In this document: positions 44,144 through 54,246 of the stretch, one piece after another
Numbering within the stretch: position 1 is the first letter of the stretch
Layout: each line of letters starts with the position of its first letter
From: Spongiibacter thalassae
GTDB taxonomy: Bacteria; Pseudomonadota; Gammaproteobacteria; Pseudomonadales; Spongiibacteraceae
Length of the DNA: 64,000 nt
Direction of reading: 5' to 3'
NCBI RefSeq assembly: GCF_012272835.1
Contig: NZ_JAAWWK010000001.1
Coordinates: forward strand, 558,001 to 622,000
Notes under the pieces: generated by a model
Seen by the model: only the letters and a program-made list of their open reading frames with translations
Told to the model about the DNA's origin: nothing
Databases searched by the model: none
Translations under genes and position numbers: made by a program

Positions 44144-44156
44144 GGCATACACCAAA

Positions 44157-44176
44157 TACTGTTTTTATATACAGTA
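44157..44176 (-). promoter_or_regulatory. LexA (SOS) box upstream of the radical SAM gene
   Basis: TACTGTTTTTATATACAGTA matches the enterobacterial LexA consensus at 18 of 20 positions, with intact CTGT and ACAG cores and the correct eight-base spacing. The palindrome extends outward (CCAAATACTGT...ACAGTATTTGG, 44152-44181). It sits between the stop of the monooxygenase gene (44213) and the radical SAM ATG (44143), both on the minus strand, so the radical SAM gene is the only plausible target. Confidence 0.88.
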
Positions 44177-44212
44177 TTTGGTCTTGCCGTTGCCGTCAAG
44201 CCTTGCCGCGCG

Positions 44213-45196
44213 TCAGCCCATGCACCGGGCGAGAATTTCGTAGGATCGGCAGCGTGCCTGGTGGTCGTACATCTGGGTGGCGACAATGAGTTCGTCTACC
44301 TGGTAGTCGTTGATAAAGTTCTTCACTTCGCGGGCTACCATCTCCGGATCGCCGATGGCGCTGCAGCGCATGATGTCAGCCAGTAGCGCGCGCTCCCCCG
44401 GGCTCAGTGAGTTCAGGTAGTTCTCACGGGGTGGTGATAATTGGTCGGGTGTACCCCGGCGCAGGTTAATAAAGGCTTGTTGCATTGAGCTGGCCAGAAA
44501 ATGCGCCTGCTCCTGAGTATCGGCGGCAAATACGTTGAACCCCGCCATGACGTAGGGTGAAGCGAGCTGTGGTGAGGGCTTGAATTGCTGGCGATAGACT
44601 CTGACTGCATCGCGCAATTGCCCCGGCGCGAAATGTGATGCGAAGGCATAGGGCAGGCCCAGCTGTGCCGCCAATTGGGCACCGAACAGGCTTGAACCCA
44701 GTATCCATATGGGAATGTTGCTGTTGTTGCCGGGCACTGCGCGGACTTTCTGTCCCGGCGAGACTGGCTCGAAATAATGCATCAACTCCACCACATCCCG
44801 GGGAAATTGATCGACGTTGCTGTGGAGGTTACGGCGCAGGGCATAGGCCGTGGCTTGATCGGTGCCCGGCGCGCGGCCCAGCCCCAGTTCGATGCGGTCG
44901 GGGTAGAGGGCGGCCAGTGTGCCAAACTGCTCGGCAATGACCAGGGGGGCGTGATTGGGCAGCATAATGCCCCCGGCGCCGACAAGAATACGCTCTGTTC
45001 CCGCAGCAATATGGCTGATGAGCAGTGAGGTTGCCGCCGAGGCGATACCGGGCATATTGTGGTGTTCAGCGACCCAGTAGCGTTGATAACCCAGCGCTTC
45101 ACAGTGACGAGCGAGGTCGCGACTGTTGTGCAGGGCGTCGGCGATGGTACTGCCGGCAGGCACCGGCGCGAGGTCAAGTACAGAGAGTTTGGCCAT
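44213..45196 (-). CDS. Luciferase-like monooxygenase (LLM class flavin-dependent oxidoreductase, MsnO8-like)
   Basis: 327 residues from ATG 45196, preceded by GGAAG; a start at 45208 is less likely. The bacterial luciferase TIM-barrel family is recognised by [61 protein letters not shown] and [30 protein letters not shown]. This YbbM/MsnO8-type group uses reduced FMN or F420-like flavins; the substrate is unknown. It lies upstream of the radical SAM gene in the same direction but outside its SOS promoter. Confidence 0.93.
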   Translation of the reverse strand: MAKLSVLDLAPVPAGSTIADALHNSRDLARHCEALGYQRYWVAEHHNMPGIASAATSLLISHIAAGTERILVGAGGIMLPNHAPLVIAEQFGTLAALYPDRIELGLGRAPGTDQATAYALRRNLHSNVDQFPRDVVELMHYFEPVSPGQKVRAVPGNNSNIPIWILGSSLFGAQLAAQLGLPYAFASHFAPGQLRDAVRVYRQQFKPSPQLASPYVMAGFNVFAADTQEQAHFLASSMQQAFINLRRGTPDQLSPPRENYLNSLSPGERALLADIMRCSAIGDPEMVAREVKNFINDYQVDELIVATQMYDHQARCRSYEILARCMG

Positions 45197-45248
45197 GGTC
45201 TTCCGCAATGCAAAAAAGGTGCAGCTTAGCAGGCCACCGCCGGTGTGG

Positions 45249-46466
45249 CTAAAACTCTATACGCAAGCCAGCGGTAAACTGGGTGCGATAAACCCCCTTG
45301 CTGCTGTAGTCGCGACTGAAGGTCGCAAAGCCATTAACCCCGTGGGGCCAAACCATACCGATACCAGCTCCGACGCGATTGAGGGTGCTGTCTTCCTTGC
45401 TGCCGGTGAGTGTGAGTGTGTTGTCGCCACTGTCTTCCAGCAGACGCACAACCCGGCTGGCCGGGCTGGCGCCGGTTTTTCGCTGGTGCTCAATGAAGGC
45501 GTGGGGCTGAATCACCGCGACGTCGGTCAAAATGGTGTAGGCGGCGCTTATGCCGCCGCTGACTAACCATTGATCGGCGTTGGCATCGCTCACATGCAGT
45601 GCCAGGCCGTTGCCGCCGCGCTCGCGATAGCTGTCAATGGTGGAGTCCTGGTAGTCGGCGCGCACAAAACCGCCGTAGTTCAGCGAGCCGTGGTGATTGT
45701 CATAGTGCAGACCGCCGCCCAGGGCGAGTTGTCGACCCTCGGTGCTGGCGCGGGTCGACACGGGTGAATCGTTGTTGCGAGCCGACACTTGAAAGACCGC
45801 ATCCCGGAATATGTCGTAGTCGCTCAGGGTATAGAGCAGCAAGCCGTCCAGTGACCAGTGTGGACTGAGGAACAGGTGGCTGTAGGCACCAAGGCTGGTG
45901 CTGGTGCTTTTGCTGGCGCCAGACCGGTCGGGGTTGTAGGCGGGGAATTGCCCGCTTGGGATATAGGGCGTCAGGCGACTTTCGCTGCGGCCGTCGATAA
46001 GCAGCGCGCCCGCAACCAGACGGTCGCTATAGCGATAATCCAGCGCCAGACGCAGGGCGTCCATCTCAAGAGTGTAGCCGCGGCTATTGTCGCCGCCGGG
46101 GTCGCGAATGAGCCGGCTTTGGTCGCCGCTGATAACAACCGACCAGCGTCCGAAGCTTGCCTGTTCAATTGTCTTGGTGTCGTCGCCATCGCGCAGTGCT
46201 CGCACGACTGCCACGGCTTCCTGCAGCGCGTTGGTATTTTGCACCAGTGTTTGCGAAGGGTTCAGCGACGATTCGCTGTCGCCGGATACATCACCGCCGT
46301 TTGACTCGGAGCAGCGCACGGCCAGGTCGCCGCTGGCGTTGGCACAGGCGGCGAATAAAAAATTCTGGAAGTTGGCGTTGGCGGCATGGCTGTGTTCGCT
46401 CAGGGTAGCGCCCAGGGCGAACGTAGTACTCAGAAGTAGATATCGAATTGAGTGCGCGCGATGCAT
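45249..46466 (-). CDS. Autotransporter beta-domain outer membrane protein
   Basis: 405 residues from ATG 46466, which gives a Sec signal ([28 protein letters not shown]) and follows GGGAGA; the frame runs on to 46496 without a ribosome site. A short passenger or linker with two Cys ([15 protein letters not shown], about 40-55) precedes a ~290-residue barrel with alternating aromatic strands ([26 protein letters not shown]) and the terminal FTAGLRIEF. The barrel size fits the autotransporter domain (PF03797), but the passenger is only about 100 residues, so it may simply be a porin-like or assembly-related barrel. No operon partner. Confidence 0.8.
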   Translation of the reverse strand: MHRAHSIRYLLLSTTFALGATLSEHSHAANANFQNFLFAACANASGDLAVRCSESNGGDVSGDSESSLNPSQTLVQNTNALQEAVAVVRALRDGDDTKTIEQASFGRWSVVISGDQSRLIRDPGGDNSRGYTLEMDALRLALDYRYSDRLVAGALLIDGRSESRLTPYIPSGQFPAYNPDRSGASKSTSTSLGAYSHLFLSPHWSLDGLLLYTLSDYDIFRDAVFQVSARNNDSPVSTRASTEGRQLALGGGLHYDNHHGSLNYGGFVRADYQDSTIDSYRERGGNGLALHVSDANADQWLVSGGISAAYTILTDVAVIQPHAFIEHQRKTGASPASRVVRLLEDSGDNTLTLTGSKEDSTLNRVGAGIGMVWPHGVNGFATFSRDYSSKGVYRTQFTAGLRIEF

Positions 46467-46753
46467 GTTTTTCTCCCTGGATGGTGCCAGTGTCACCGTC
46501 CTCTATGCAACTGTTAAGGTGCTGTCGGTGTCGCCCATTTTCGGCGATGCAGTCTATTTCATTGTAGTGCAGTTTTATTGCTGAAGTGGCGCTGTTTTTA
46601 ATAAGGTCGTCTTGAATTGCACTTGTTTTATAGGATTTCTCGCGTTTATTGCTGATGTGGACTAGGTTATTTACGTATGGTTAAAGTGTGAGAGAGTTCA
46701 CATAATCTTGGTCCGGTGCAAACATTGTCTGGGTGTGTCGCCCACGGAGCTTT

Positions 46754-48598
46754 ATGGCTGAGTTCATGGAAGGATACCAACAACGCAAGGGAGCTGTGGT
46801 GGCTCCCTTTCATCCAAAGGAAGTCGCGCGACTCAAGGCGTTGCGTGACCTGGGAATTCTCGATACCCCGCAGGAAGGCCGATTCGATGCAATTACCCGT
46901 ATGGTTGCCTCAGCCTTCGACGCGCCTATGGTGATGGTGTCTCTGGTTGATGAAGATCGGCAGTGGTTCAAATCCTGTGTTGGGCTGAATGTGCGGGAAA
47001 TGACCCGCGATCTGGCCTTTTGCGCCCATACCATTCTCGAAAATCGCGCATTGATTGTTGAAGATACCCTCGTTGATCCGCGGTTTATCGATCATCCTTT
47101 GGTGCGGGGCGAACCCTATGTCCGTTTCTACGCCGGTATACCGATATATTCACAGGAGGGCTTGCCGCTGGGGACGCTGTGCCTAATCGACGACAAGCCG
47201 CGACACTTCAATATTGCCCAGGAACAACAGCTCCAGGCTTATGCGAGGTTAGTGGAAATCGAACTGACGATGGCGCCACTGTTGCGCCGCGATCGGCAGG
47301 TCTACAAGTCGATGGCATTGCTTGACGCCCAGACGGGTTTTGCCAATAAAGACGGTTTATTTGTCACGGTGGAGGAGGTGCTCAGGGACGACTATCGCCA
47401 GCAACACTGCGCGGTGATGTCGGTGAGGTTGCATCCGCCGAGACGTGCCGACCAATCTGTGCTGGCCAAAAGCCATGAGGCACTTTTGTCACTGCCACTT
47501 GATTTTTCTCCGCTGGGGGAGGAGCACAATTATTTTGTTGCCCGCTCCGATGAGCGGGAGATCAGCATTTTGTATTTCTATGAGGCAGAACTGGATTCCG
47601 ATGAACTCTACTCGACAATGACCCGTGTGCTGGACAATGACAACATTGATAAAAACCACGAGGGTGGTATCAGCTGTTGTTGGATTGAGCATGTCGGGCG
47701 GTTTGGCTCGGCGAATGAGCTTTATCAGTATATCGACAGTTTCCACCTTCGCCACCGTGGGCGGGATGAGGCCAGTGCCTCGCTGATTCACCAGCGACTC
47801 AGCGTGCGCCACCGTTTGCGCTCACACCTCCCCCGGGCATTGTCGGAAACCGGAATTTCGGTGTTTTATCAACCCAAGGTTTATGCCGAGTCGCTGGAGT
47901 TGGCGGGGCTTGAAGCGTTGATGCGCTGGCAGGACACCGCCGTTGACGGCGTGTCTCCCCTGGACATTCTCGATGTGGCGGACGACATGGGAATTCAGGG
48001 TGAGCTGGCACAGTACCTGCTGAAAACGACCCTGTCCCAAGTGAGTATCTGGCATCACGCGGGTCTGCTTGAGGGGCTGAGAGTGTCGATCAACGTGGCC
48101 AGTGAACAGCTGTGTGCAGATGATTTTCCCAATATGGTTGAGACCTTGCTTGATGAATTTCAAATGCCTGGCGAAGTGCTGGAATTTGAAATTCTGGAGC
48201 GTTCCCTTATCGAGGACATGGAGCTGGCCTCCTATAACATCAACTTAATACGTAAGCGGGGGGTAACCTTTGCCCTCGACGATTTTGGCACCGGATATTC
48301 TGCACTGAGTTACCTTAATGCGATTCAGTTGGATTCCTTGAAAATAGACCGCTCATTTATTGTGGCAATGGGGCTGGAGCGCAAGTCTGCGGCGTTGGTC
48401 AGTTCAATTATCACCCTGGCGCAAAATGCTGACCTGGAAGTGATAGCTGAAGGCGTCGAAACCGACGAACAGCGCAATACCCTGTGTCGTTTCGGTTGTG
48501 ATGTGCTGCAGGGCTATTTGATGGACCCGGCAATCAATGCGGTGGAGGCCAGCAAACGCCTGCGCGAACGCGATTATTATCGGCGGGATTTGCACTGA
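46754..48598 (+). CDS. GAF plus degenerate-GGDEF plus EAL phosphodiesterase
   Basis: 614 residues from ATG 46754, with GGAG five bases upstream; the GTG at 46733 is before the ribosome site. Domains: GAF (about 20-170; LCLID and RFYAGIPIYSQEGLPLGTLC are typical), a GGDEF-like region lacking the GGDEF motif (about 185-340), and EAL (about 360-605) with LEALMRWQD, INVASEQL, FEILERSLIED, LDDFGTGYSALSYL and AEGVETDEQ, all active-site residues present. It is soluble and expected to degrade c-di-GMP under control of a small ligand or redox cue bound by GAF. Divergent from the autotransporter gene. Confidence 0.92.
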   Translation: MAEFMEGYQQRKGAVVAPFHPKEVARLKALRDLGILDTPQEGRFDAITRMVASAFDAPMVMVSLVDEDRQWFKSCVGLNVREMTRDLAFCAHTILENRALIVEDTLVDPRFIDHPLVRGEPYVRFYAGIPIYSQEGLPLGTLCLIDDKPRHFNIAQEQQLQAYARLVEIELTMAPLLRRDRQVYKSMALLDAQTGFANKDGLFVTVEEVLRDDYRQQHCAVMSVRLHPPRRADQSVLAKSHEALLSLPLDFSPLGEEHNYFVARSDEREISILYFYEAELDSDELYSTMTRVLDNDNIDKNHEGGISCCWIEHVGRFGSANELYQYIDSFHLRHRGRDEASASLIHQRLSVRHRLRSHLPRALSETGISVFYQPKVYAESLELAGLEALMRWQDTAVDGVSPLDILDVADDMGIQGELAQYLLKTTLSQVSIWHHAGLLEGLRVSINVASEQLCADDFPNMVETLLDEFQMPGEVLEFEILERSLIEDMELASYNINLIRKRGVTFALDDFGTGYSALSYLNAIQLDSLKIDRSFIVAMGLERKSAALVSSIITLAQNADLEVIAEGVETDEQRNTLCRFGCDVLQGYLMDPAINAVEASKRLRERDYYRRDLH

Positions 48599-48626
48599 AT
48601 TGGCCACATTACCGCGTGGCACGGCT

Positions 48627-49640
48627 TTAAGGTGGACTGCCGTCCACGATCATATGCCACAGTTGGCGGCCCTTGCTGGAGCTGTCTTCCCGGTGGGTGA
48701 GATAGCCTACCCCCGATTCAGGTGACAACGGATTCAGTTCGATACTCCACAGTGCATTGATTTCGTGGGGCAGCAGTGAATAGCGAATGTCGATGACCCG
48801 GTGTGGCAGATGGGGATGCAGTGCCACGTAGCCTTTGGAAAACCAGGTAAATCGGGCGAGGTCCCGAGCCTGTCTTGAGTCCGCTTGCAGCCAGGGGAGA
48901 TCCCGGGGAATGTCGAGCTCGGCGATGGAATGCCCTTCAATCACCGTCACCCAACGCGCCGCGCGAATCGCATCCACGTAGAATCTTCCGTTGTAGCGAT
49001 ATACTGACTTCCACAACAGAATATTGCCAAAGGACGGTTTGGTTTCCAGGCTTTCCGGCTGATGGCCACGGGACCGCGCCAGCGAATCGGCGGCCTGCTG
49101 GGCCCGTTCGCGTTGCACCCAGCCGAGTGTGGGGTAGGAGAGCATCAGGCACAGTGCGACCGGGGCAGCCCAGCGGCGACCGCCATGGCTGCAGGACAAT
49201 ATCAGCAGCGCGACGAGGGGCAGGGTGTACAGGGGGTCGATAATCGACATGGTGTTCCAGGCAATGCGTTCTTTGCTGAACGGCCACATAAGCATGGTGC
49301 CATAGGTGGTGCAGGCGTCGAGCAGGGCATGGGTGGCGTAACCCAGGGTGCAGTAGGCGATGCTCCACAGCAGGCCGATATGGCCCTTTTTTGCCAGGGG
49401 CAGGTAGAGCAGCAAACCACAGATCAAACCGCCCAGGGGAATAAACACCAGTGAGTGGGTGAATTGGCGGTGGTATTCCAGAAACAACAGGGCGTCGCTG
49501 GAAGAGCGAATCAGCACGTCCAGATCGGCGGCCATGCCGGCGAGAAATCCCAGCGCGCAGGTGCGGCTGACGCTGTGCTGCCGACGATGGGCACAGCGCG
49601 CCGCTGTCGCGCCGAGCAAGCCTTGAGTAAGTGGGTCCAT
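48627..49640 (-). CDS. YdjM-like metal-dependent hydrolase / inner membrane protein (DUF457)
   Basis: 337 residues from ATG 49640 (MDPLTQGLLGATAARCA, the usual family start). The conserved DLD and HRQFTHSLVFIPLGGL segments with D/H residues near 30-60, then several membrane helices and HALLDACTTYGTMLMWPFS, match the LexA-regulated YdjM family. The C-terminal ~150 residues are soluble. Function is not established; metal-dependent hydrolysis of a lipid-linked substrate is proposed for the family. No LexA box was found upstream here, unlike E. coli ydjM. Confidence 0.88.
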   Translation of the reverse strand: MDPLTQGLLGATAARCAHRRQHSVSRTCALGFLAGMAADLDVLIRSSSDALLFLEYHRQFTHSLVFIPLGGLICGLLLYLPLAKKGHIGLLWSIAYCTLGYATHALLDACTTYGTMLMWPFSKERIAWNTMSIIDPLYTLPLVALLILSCSHGGRRWAAPVALCLMLSYPTLGWVQRERAQQAADSLARSRGHQPESLETKPSFGNILLWKSVYRYNGRFYVDAIRAARWVTVIEGHSIAELDIPRDLPWLQADSRQARDLARFTWFSKGYVALHPHLPHRVIDIRYSLLPHEINALWSIELNPLSPESGVGYLTHREDSSSKGRQLWHMIVDGSPP

Positions 49641-49748
49641 GTTGTCCCGATGCAAAACCACTGATTGTAGTGGCTTTGTCGAACCGGGTCAGCCCTTTAG
49701 TCGGTGACCAAGCCGTGCCGGGTGTAAGGTGTTGAGCGCTAACTGGCC

Positions 49749-50003
49749 TCAGTGCACGATTTTCGCGGTGGGTGACATCAGGACTGTTTGCAAGGTGTCC
49801 AGGTGTTTGATGAGTTCAATGCCCGCGTCGGTTAAATAGCCACCGTCCAGTTGGGTGATGATACCTTTGTCGAACAGGCGCTCGGTCGCGGCGATCATCT
49901 CCGGGTCGGCGTCGTGGTGAACTTTAATGCCTTCGAGAACCGAGGCCGGATTAAACTGCGCTAATACACGTATTTCTTGAATGATATGATCTGACAGACT
50001 CAT
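49749..50003 (-). CDS. TIGR02647 family small protein
   Basis: 84 residues from ATG 50003 (MSLSDHIIQEIRVLAQFNP). The sequence SVLEGIKVHHDADPEMIAATERLFDKGIITQLDGGYLTDAG is characteristic of the family, which looks like a winged-helix DNA-binding or dimerisation domain. No experimental role is known. It is an isolated gene with its own GAGG-type ribosome site; a strong hairpin lies upstream at 50087-50111. Confidence 0.88.
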   Translation of the reverse strand: MSLSDHIIQEIRVLAQFNPASVLEGIKVHHDADPEMIAATERLFDKGIITQLDGGYLTDAGIELIKHLDTLQTVLMSPTAKIVH

Positions 50004-50086
50004 TACCGCTGGCCTCAATCCGGGTTAGCAATGTTTCTGATTCAATGTAGACAGTGAATGCCGGAATTGCCAAGGAGAATTCGCAA

Positions 50087-50111
50087 TCTGGGCCTGTTAG
50101 GCAGGCCCAGA
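50087..50111 (-). terminator. Hairpin downstream of the aspartoacylase-family gene
   Basis: TCTGGGCCTG (50087-50096) pairs perfectly with CAGGCCCAGA (50102-50111). It begins 17 bases after the minus-strand stop at 50128. There is no real T-run after it (TTGCG), so it may be a weak terminator or an mRNA end-stabiliser. Confidence 0.5.
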
Positions 50112-50127
50112 CTGTGGGTCGGCAGCG

Positions 50128-51618
50128 CTATTCCGGGTGCTCGTCGGCTTCCTGACGTCCGACGGCGGGTTTTTCCGCCGGGCTTGTACGCTCGCTGACG
50201 GGGGCGGGCCTGTCCTTGGCGGGGCGCGCAGCGGCATCGTCGGGTTCTGTGGCTGGTGGCTCCCCGGAGCCGGCCTCAGGGCTGTCTTTCATAAGTCGGG
50301 AAGTGTCCTTGGTGGCTTCCTTGACGGCCTCGCGGGCGGCCTTGCTGACCTGTTTCGGGTCGTCGCTGCGCTCTGCCGCCGACTGTGCGGCTTCCCGTGC
50401 CACTTCTTTCAGGCTTTCCTTGACCGGTTCCAGAGCTTCGGCCACGACAGAGTCAGCCACTTTTTCCGCGGCGACCTTCTTCTGATCGGTGGTAATGCCG
50501 ATGTGGTAGGCGGCGAAGCCGGGCATGACCATCTGGTTCAGCGCCATACCGATGATCTGGCCGTCGACATTGCTGCGAATAACGCTGTTGCGATTGGTGA
50601 TCGGGTCGGTAACCGTGCCGAGAATGTCGCCCTTTTTCACCTTTTGGCCCAGCTCGGCCTCGGAGAGAAAGACCCCGCTCTGGTCGGCGCGCAACCAGGT
50701 GGAGCGGTAAAACACACTCTGCTTGGGCGCGCGAGCGGGTTTGTCGTCGATCATTTTAAGGTGGTGCATCACCGCTCGAATGCCGTTGACACTCTGGTTG
50801 ACCTCGGGGAGTTGCAGGCGCAATGGCTCGCCGGCTTCCATAGTGACCGCGGGAATGCCCGCGTCTACTGCGGCGCGACGCAGGGTGCCTGCGGCGCCGG
50901 CACCGTCGAGTACCATCACATCGTGAAACATTTTGCTGAATTGCATCACGCTCTCTTTGCCCAGGTCGCTGCGCAATTGGGTGAGGTTGCTGCGGTGAAA
51001 GGAGCCGGTGTGAATGTCGATCAAGCGGTCGCAGTGGCTGATGATTTCATTGAAAAAACTGTGGGCGATGCGGGCCGCTGAGCTGCCTTTTTCGTCGCCG
51101 GGAAAATAGCGGTTGAGATCCCGGCGGTCGGGGAGGTAGCGGGAGGTACGCAGAAAACCGTGCATGTTTACAATCGGCACGCCGATGACCACGCCGTTGA
51201 GCTTGTCACTTTCCAGGCTGAACATCACTCGGCGGATGGTTTCCACGCCGTTCAGTTCATCGCCGTGAACGGCGGCGGTCAGGCACAGGGTAGGGCCAGG
51301 GTTCACCCCGGCGGCAACCAGCACCGGTGTTGGCATGGCCAGACCGGCAACCGCCTGGCCAGCCGTCCAGTAAAGGCGTTGAAAGCTGCCCCGGGCGACC
51401 TCGTGGCCGAGCAGGGTCAGTGCCACCGAGGGGTCGCTGTCGCTGCCGTTGGAGTAGTTCTCCAGTACGCTGGCGGCCCGCCGCTGACGAGGGGTGACGA
51501 GTTTTCCGTTCGGGGTTTCGCTCAGCGATTGGCTGGATTGCTCCTCTGCGCCAGCCACTGAGGGCAGGCAGAGCTGTAGTAGCAAAATGGTTAGGGCGGG
51601 AAGAATGCGTCCGCGCAT
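50128..51618 (-). CDS. Secreted succinylglutamate desuccinylase/aspartoacylase family protein with charged tail
   Basis: 496 residues from ATG 51618, giving a signal peptide (MRGRILPALTILLLQLCLPSVAGA); the frame extends to a TTG at 51639 that precedes the AGGAG site. The M14-like zinc-peptidase fold is shown by TAAVHGDELNGVETIRR (zinc His and Glu), NMHGFLRTSRYLPDRRDLNRYFPG and DIHTGSFHRSNL (third ligand). The ending DILGTVTDPITNRN...VMPGFAAYHIG is typical of the periplasmic subgroup. After about residue 385 comes a ~110-residue tail rich in A, E, K, P and S. The substrate is unknown; export means it does not act in arginine catabolism like AstE. Confidence 0.85.
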   Translation of the reverse strand: MRGRILPALTILLLQLCLPSVAGAEEQSSQSLSETPNGKLVTPRQRRAASVLENYSNGSDSDPSVALTLLGHEVARGSFQRLYWTAGQAVAGLAMPTPVLVAAGVNPGPTLCLTAAVHGDELNGVETIRRVMFSLESDKLNGVVIGVPIVNMHGFLRTSRYLPDRRDLNRYFPGDEKGSSAARIAHSFFNEIISHCDRLIDIHTGSFHRSNLTQLRSDLGKESVMQFSKMFHDVMVLDGAGAAGTLRRAAVDAGIPAVTMEAGEPLRLQLPEVNQSVNGIRAVMHHLKMIDDKPARAPKQSVFYRSTWLRADQSGVFLSEAELGQKVKKGDILGTVTDPITNRNSVIRSNVDGQIIGMALNQMVMPGFAAYHIGITTDQKKVAAEKVADSVVAEALEPVKESLKEVAREAAQSAAERSDDPKQVSKAAREAVKEATKDTSRLMKDSPEAGSGEPPATEPDDAAARPAKDRPAPVSERTSPAEKPAVGRQEADEHPE

Positions 51619-51857
51619 GTGATGCCGACTCCTGTTCAATATGATCTCGCTGTGCGTGTGTGCCGCAACGCCTGTGGTGCAGTCCGGATCCGTTGTCGCT
51701 TTGGTTGCGAATTACCGGCAGAGTTCCCCGTTCGGGCGGGCCGGCGGACGGTTGTTGAGGCATTCTACACAAGTGATGGCCAACAAGACGATGGCAAATA
51801 GTGTGAAGAGACGGTCGGAAGACTATACTTGCCGGGAAATCTGTGGAGGAAGGTTAA

Positions 51858-53405
51858 GTGGCAAAACAGCGTTTGGTAATATTTGATACTACGTTGCGTG
51901 ACGGTGAGCAGAGCCCCGGCGCCTCGATGACCCGCGAAGAAAAAATCCGCATTGCCAAAATGCTGGAAAAAATGGGCGTGGATGTGATCGAGGCGGGTTT
52001 TGCCATTGCCAGCGTCGGTGACTTTGAGTCAGTGAAGGCCGTGGCCGAAGCGGTGACCGACAGTACGGTGTGCAGTTTGTCGCGAGCGGGAGCTGAGGAT
52101 ATCGACCGCGCCGCAGAAGCGCTGAAACCCGCCAACGCCGGGCGTATTCATACCTTTATCGCCACCTCGCCAATTCATATGAAGTATAAGCTGCGCATGC
52201 AGCCGGACGATGTGGTCACCCGCGCTGTCGCTGCGGTCAAGCACGCACGGAATCTTGTCGGCGATGTGGAGTTTTCCTGTGAGGATGCCTCGCGCTCCGA
52301 GTTTGATTTTCTGTGCCGTATTATCGAGCAGACCATTGCCGCCGGGGCGAGTACCATCAATCTGCCGGATACCGTGGGCTACAGTACGCCCGGCGAGTAC
52401 GGCGAGCTGATCGGCCGTCTGCTCAATGCCATTCCCAATGCCGATAAGGCGGTATTTTCAGTTCACTGCCACAATGACCTCGGGCTGGCGGTGGCGAACT
52501 CCCTGTCGGCTGTGCTGAACGGCGCCCGGCAGGTCGAGTGTACAATTAACGGTCTTGGCGAGCGGGCAGGCAACGCGTCGCTGGAGGAAATTGCCATGGC
52601 GGTGCGCACCCGCCAGGACGTGTTCCCCGTCGATGTTCGCCTTGATACCACCCAGATCGTTCCTACATCGCGTTTGGTGTCGTCGATTACCGGCTTTCCG
52701 GTACAGCCCAACAAAGCCATTGTCGGGGCCAACGCCTTCGCCCATGAGTCGGGTATTCACCAGGACGGTGTGCTCAAACACCGGGAGACCTACGAAATTA
52801 TGCGTGCCCAGGATGTGGGCTGGCACACCAACCGTTTGGTGCTGGGCAAGCACTCCGGGCGCGCGGCATTTAAAGCCAGGCTGGAAGACCTGGGTATTGT
52901 GGTGGCTCATCAAGCGGCGCTGGATCTGGCCTTTACCCGATTCAAAGAGCTTGCCGACAAAAAGCACGAAATATTTGACGAGGATTTGCAGGCGCTGGTC
53001 AGCGATGTGCAGCCTGGCGACGTGCCCAAACGCTTCCAATTGCTGGAGCTGGAAGCGGTGTCGCGCAGCGGCAGCAGGCCCCGCTCAGTGCTGCGCTTGC
53101 AGGTCGACGAGCAACAGCTGACGGTGAGTGCGGAGGGCGACGGCCCCGTCGATGCGGCGTTCAAGGCTATAGAATCGGCGGTCAGCAGCGGCGCCAAACT
53201 GGAACTCTACTCGGTGAACGCGATAACCAGCGGCACTGACTCCCAGGGCGAAGTACAGGTGCGCCTGGAGAAGGGAGGGCAGATAGTAAATGGCAATGGC
53301 GCCGATACCGATATTATTGTGGCTTCGGTAAAAGCCTACCTCGATGCGTTGAATATTCTGCACAGTGATAAACAGCGCGCCCACCCCCAGCGAGAAGGCG
53401 TATAA
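51858..53405 (+). CDS. leuA: 2-isopropylmalate synthase
   Basis: 515 residues starting at GTG 51858 (GAGGAAGG ribosome site). The family start [16 protein letters not shown] is near residue 10; [37 protein letters not shown] (about 203-240) and [19 protein letters not shown] (about 295-313) complete the catalytic barrel. The C-terminal LeuA regulatory domain (about 385-510) binds leucine for feedback inhibition. It condenses acetyl-CoA with 2-oxoisovalerate, the first committed step of leucine synthesis. The isolated position, not in a leuABCD operon, is usual in this group. It is divergent from the aspartoacylase gene. Confidence 0.96.
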   Translation: MAKQRLVIFDTTLRDGEQSPGASMTREEKIRIAKMLEKMGVDVIEAGFAIASVGDFESVKAVAEAVTDSTVCSLSRAGAEDIDRAAEALKPANAGRIHTFIATSPIHMKYKLRMQPDDVVTRAVAAVKHARNLVGDVEFSCEDASRSEFDFLCRIIEQTIAAGASTINLPDTVGYSTPGEYGELIGRLLNAIPNADKAVFSVHCHNDLGLAVANSLSAVLNGARQVECTINGLGERAGNASLEEIAMAVRTRQDVFPVDVRLDTTQIVPTSRLVSSITGFPVQPNKAIVGANAFAHESGIHQDGVLKHRETYEIMRAQDVGWHTNRLVLGKHSGRAAFKARLEDLGIVVAHQAALDLAFTRFKELADKKHEIFDEDLQALVSDVQPGDVPKRFQLLELEAVSRSGSRPRSVLRLQVDEQQLTVSAEGDGPVDAAFKAIESAVSSGAKLELYSVNAITSGTDSQGEVQVRLEKGGQIVNGNGADTDIIVASVKAYLDALNILHSDKQRAHPQREGV

Positions 53406-53437
53406 TCCGGAAAACCATAAGGAATCGCGACCAGTCG

Positions 53438-54232
53438 ATGAGTGCACAAATCCGCCAGCAGTACCTGCAAGCGATGGGAATTCGCTGCTACGTGCCGCGT
53501 TATGTATTGCCCGCTGCTCGGCCCTCCGGGCAGGCAGAATGGGTCGCGGCGAATGATACTGCGGCCGTGGCGGAGGCCGATGCACCCGCGCCATCGCAAA
53601 TTGAGCCGGCCCCGGCCGAGATGCGCAGTGGCACTGCACTGATCGACCAGGCCGCGCGCCTGCTAAAAGAGGAATCCCGGGGGAGTGCCCGCCACGCCCT
53701 TGATGGTTTGCTTGGCGAAAACGAGTCACACAAGCCCAAACCTGTCGCACCGCCGAAGCCCTCTGCCGCAGCGACGGCCAGTGACGATAGCCCGTGCCGC
53801 TTTACGGCAACTATTGTCGATTGCGGCTTTGGTTTGCGTTGCGTGGCAGATACGAGCAAGGGGCCAATGTCGGTGCCTGCCAAGCGCTTGTTAGCCAATA
53901 TCGCGCGGGCCTGTCACCGTGAACTCGGTGCAGAGGCGCCGTTGGCGATGAGCGCCGAAGAGTTTGTGTGGCCCCTGTTGACCATTCCCGGTTTGCAGCA
54001 AGGCGAAGTCGAAGCCCGCGACGCCCTCAGTGCGCGGCTGGCCCGCAGTGAGACAGTGCCGTTGCGCCATGTGCTGATACTGGGTAGCGCACTGCGTTGC
54101 TACGTCAGTGATGACGTGCTGACTGAGGCAGGGGTGACGTTGATCCAGGGGGATGACCTCGACGAGCTGATGGCAAACCCCCGGAGCAAAGCCCGGCTTT
54201 GGGCGCAATTGCGTACCTGCCGGTTCGGATAA
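53438..54232 (+). CDS. holD: HolD-like DNA polymerase III psi subunit (extended, divergent)
   Basis: 264 residues, about twice E. coli HolD. The N-terminus QQYLQAMGIRCYVPRY parallels the HolD chi-binding start (WQLQQLGITQW...). The C-terminus DELMANPRSKARLWAQLRTCRF closely follows the HolD ending (TDLRANPTARAALWQQICTYE). The middle has a low-complexity Ala/Pro segment (about 45-115) and a central domain (about 118-215). The gene is directly followed by rimI, exactly as in E. coli, and psi is known to be highly divergent in pseudomonads. It would bridge the clamp loader and chi/SSB. Identification rests on the ends and the synteny. Confidence 0.7.
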   Translation: MSAQIRQQYLQAMGIRCYVPRYVLPAARPSGQAEWVAANDTAAVAEADAPAPSQIEPAPAEMRSGTALIDQAARLLKEESRGSARHALDGLLGENESHKPKPVAPPKPSAAATASDDSPCRFTATIVDCGFGLRCVADTSKGPMSVPAKRLLANIARACHRELGAEAPLAMSAEEFVWPLLTIPGLQQGEVEARDALSARLARSETVPLRHVLILGSALRCYVSDDVLTEAGVTLIQGDDLDELMANPRSKARLWAQLRTCRFG

Positions 54233-54246
54233 TTGCCTCGCCTCCT

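Noticed and set aside
49641-49748. LexA box upstream of the YdjM-like gene
   Set aside because: E. coli ydjM is LexA-regulated, but no CTGT-N8-ACAG was found here; only a short CCACT/AGTGG hairpin (49662-49677).
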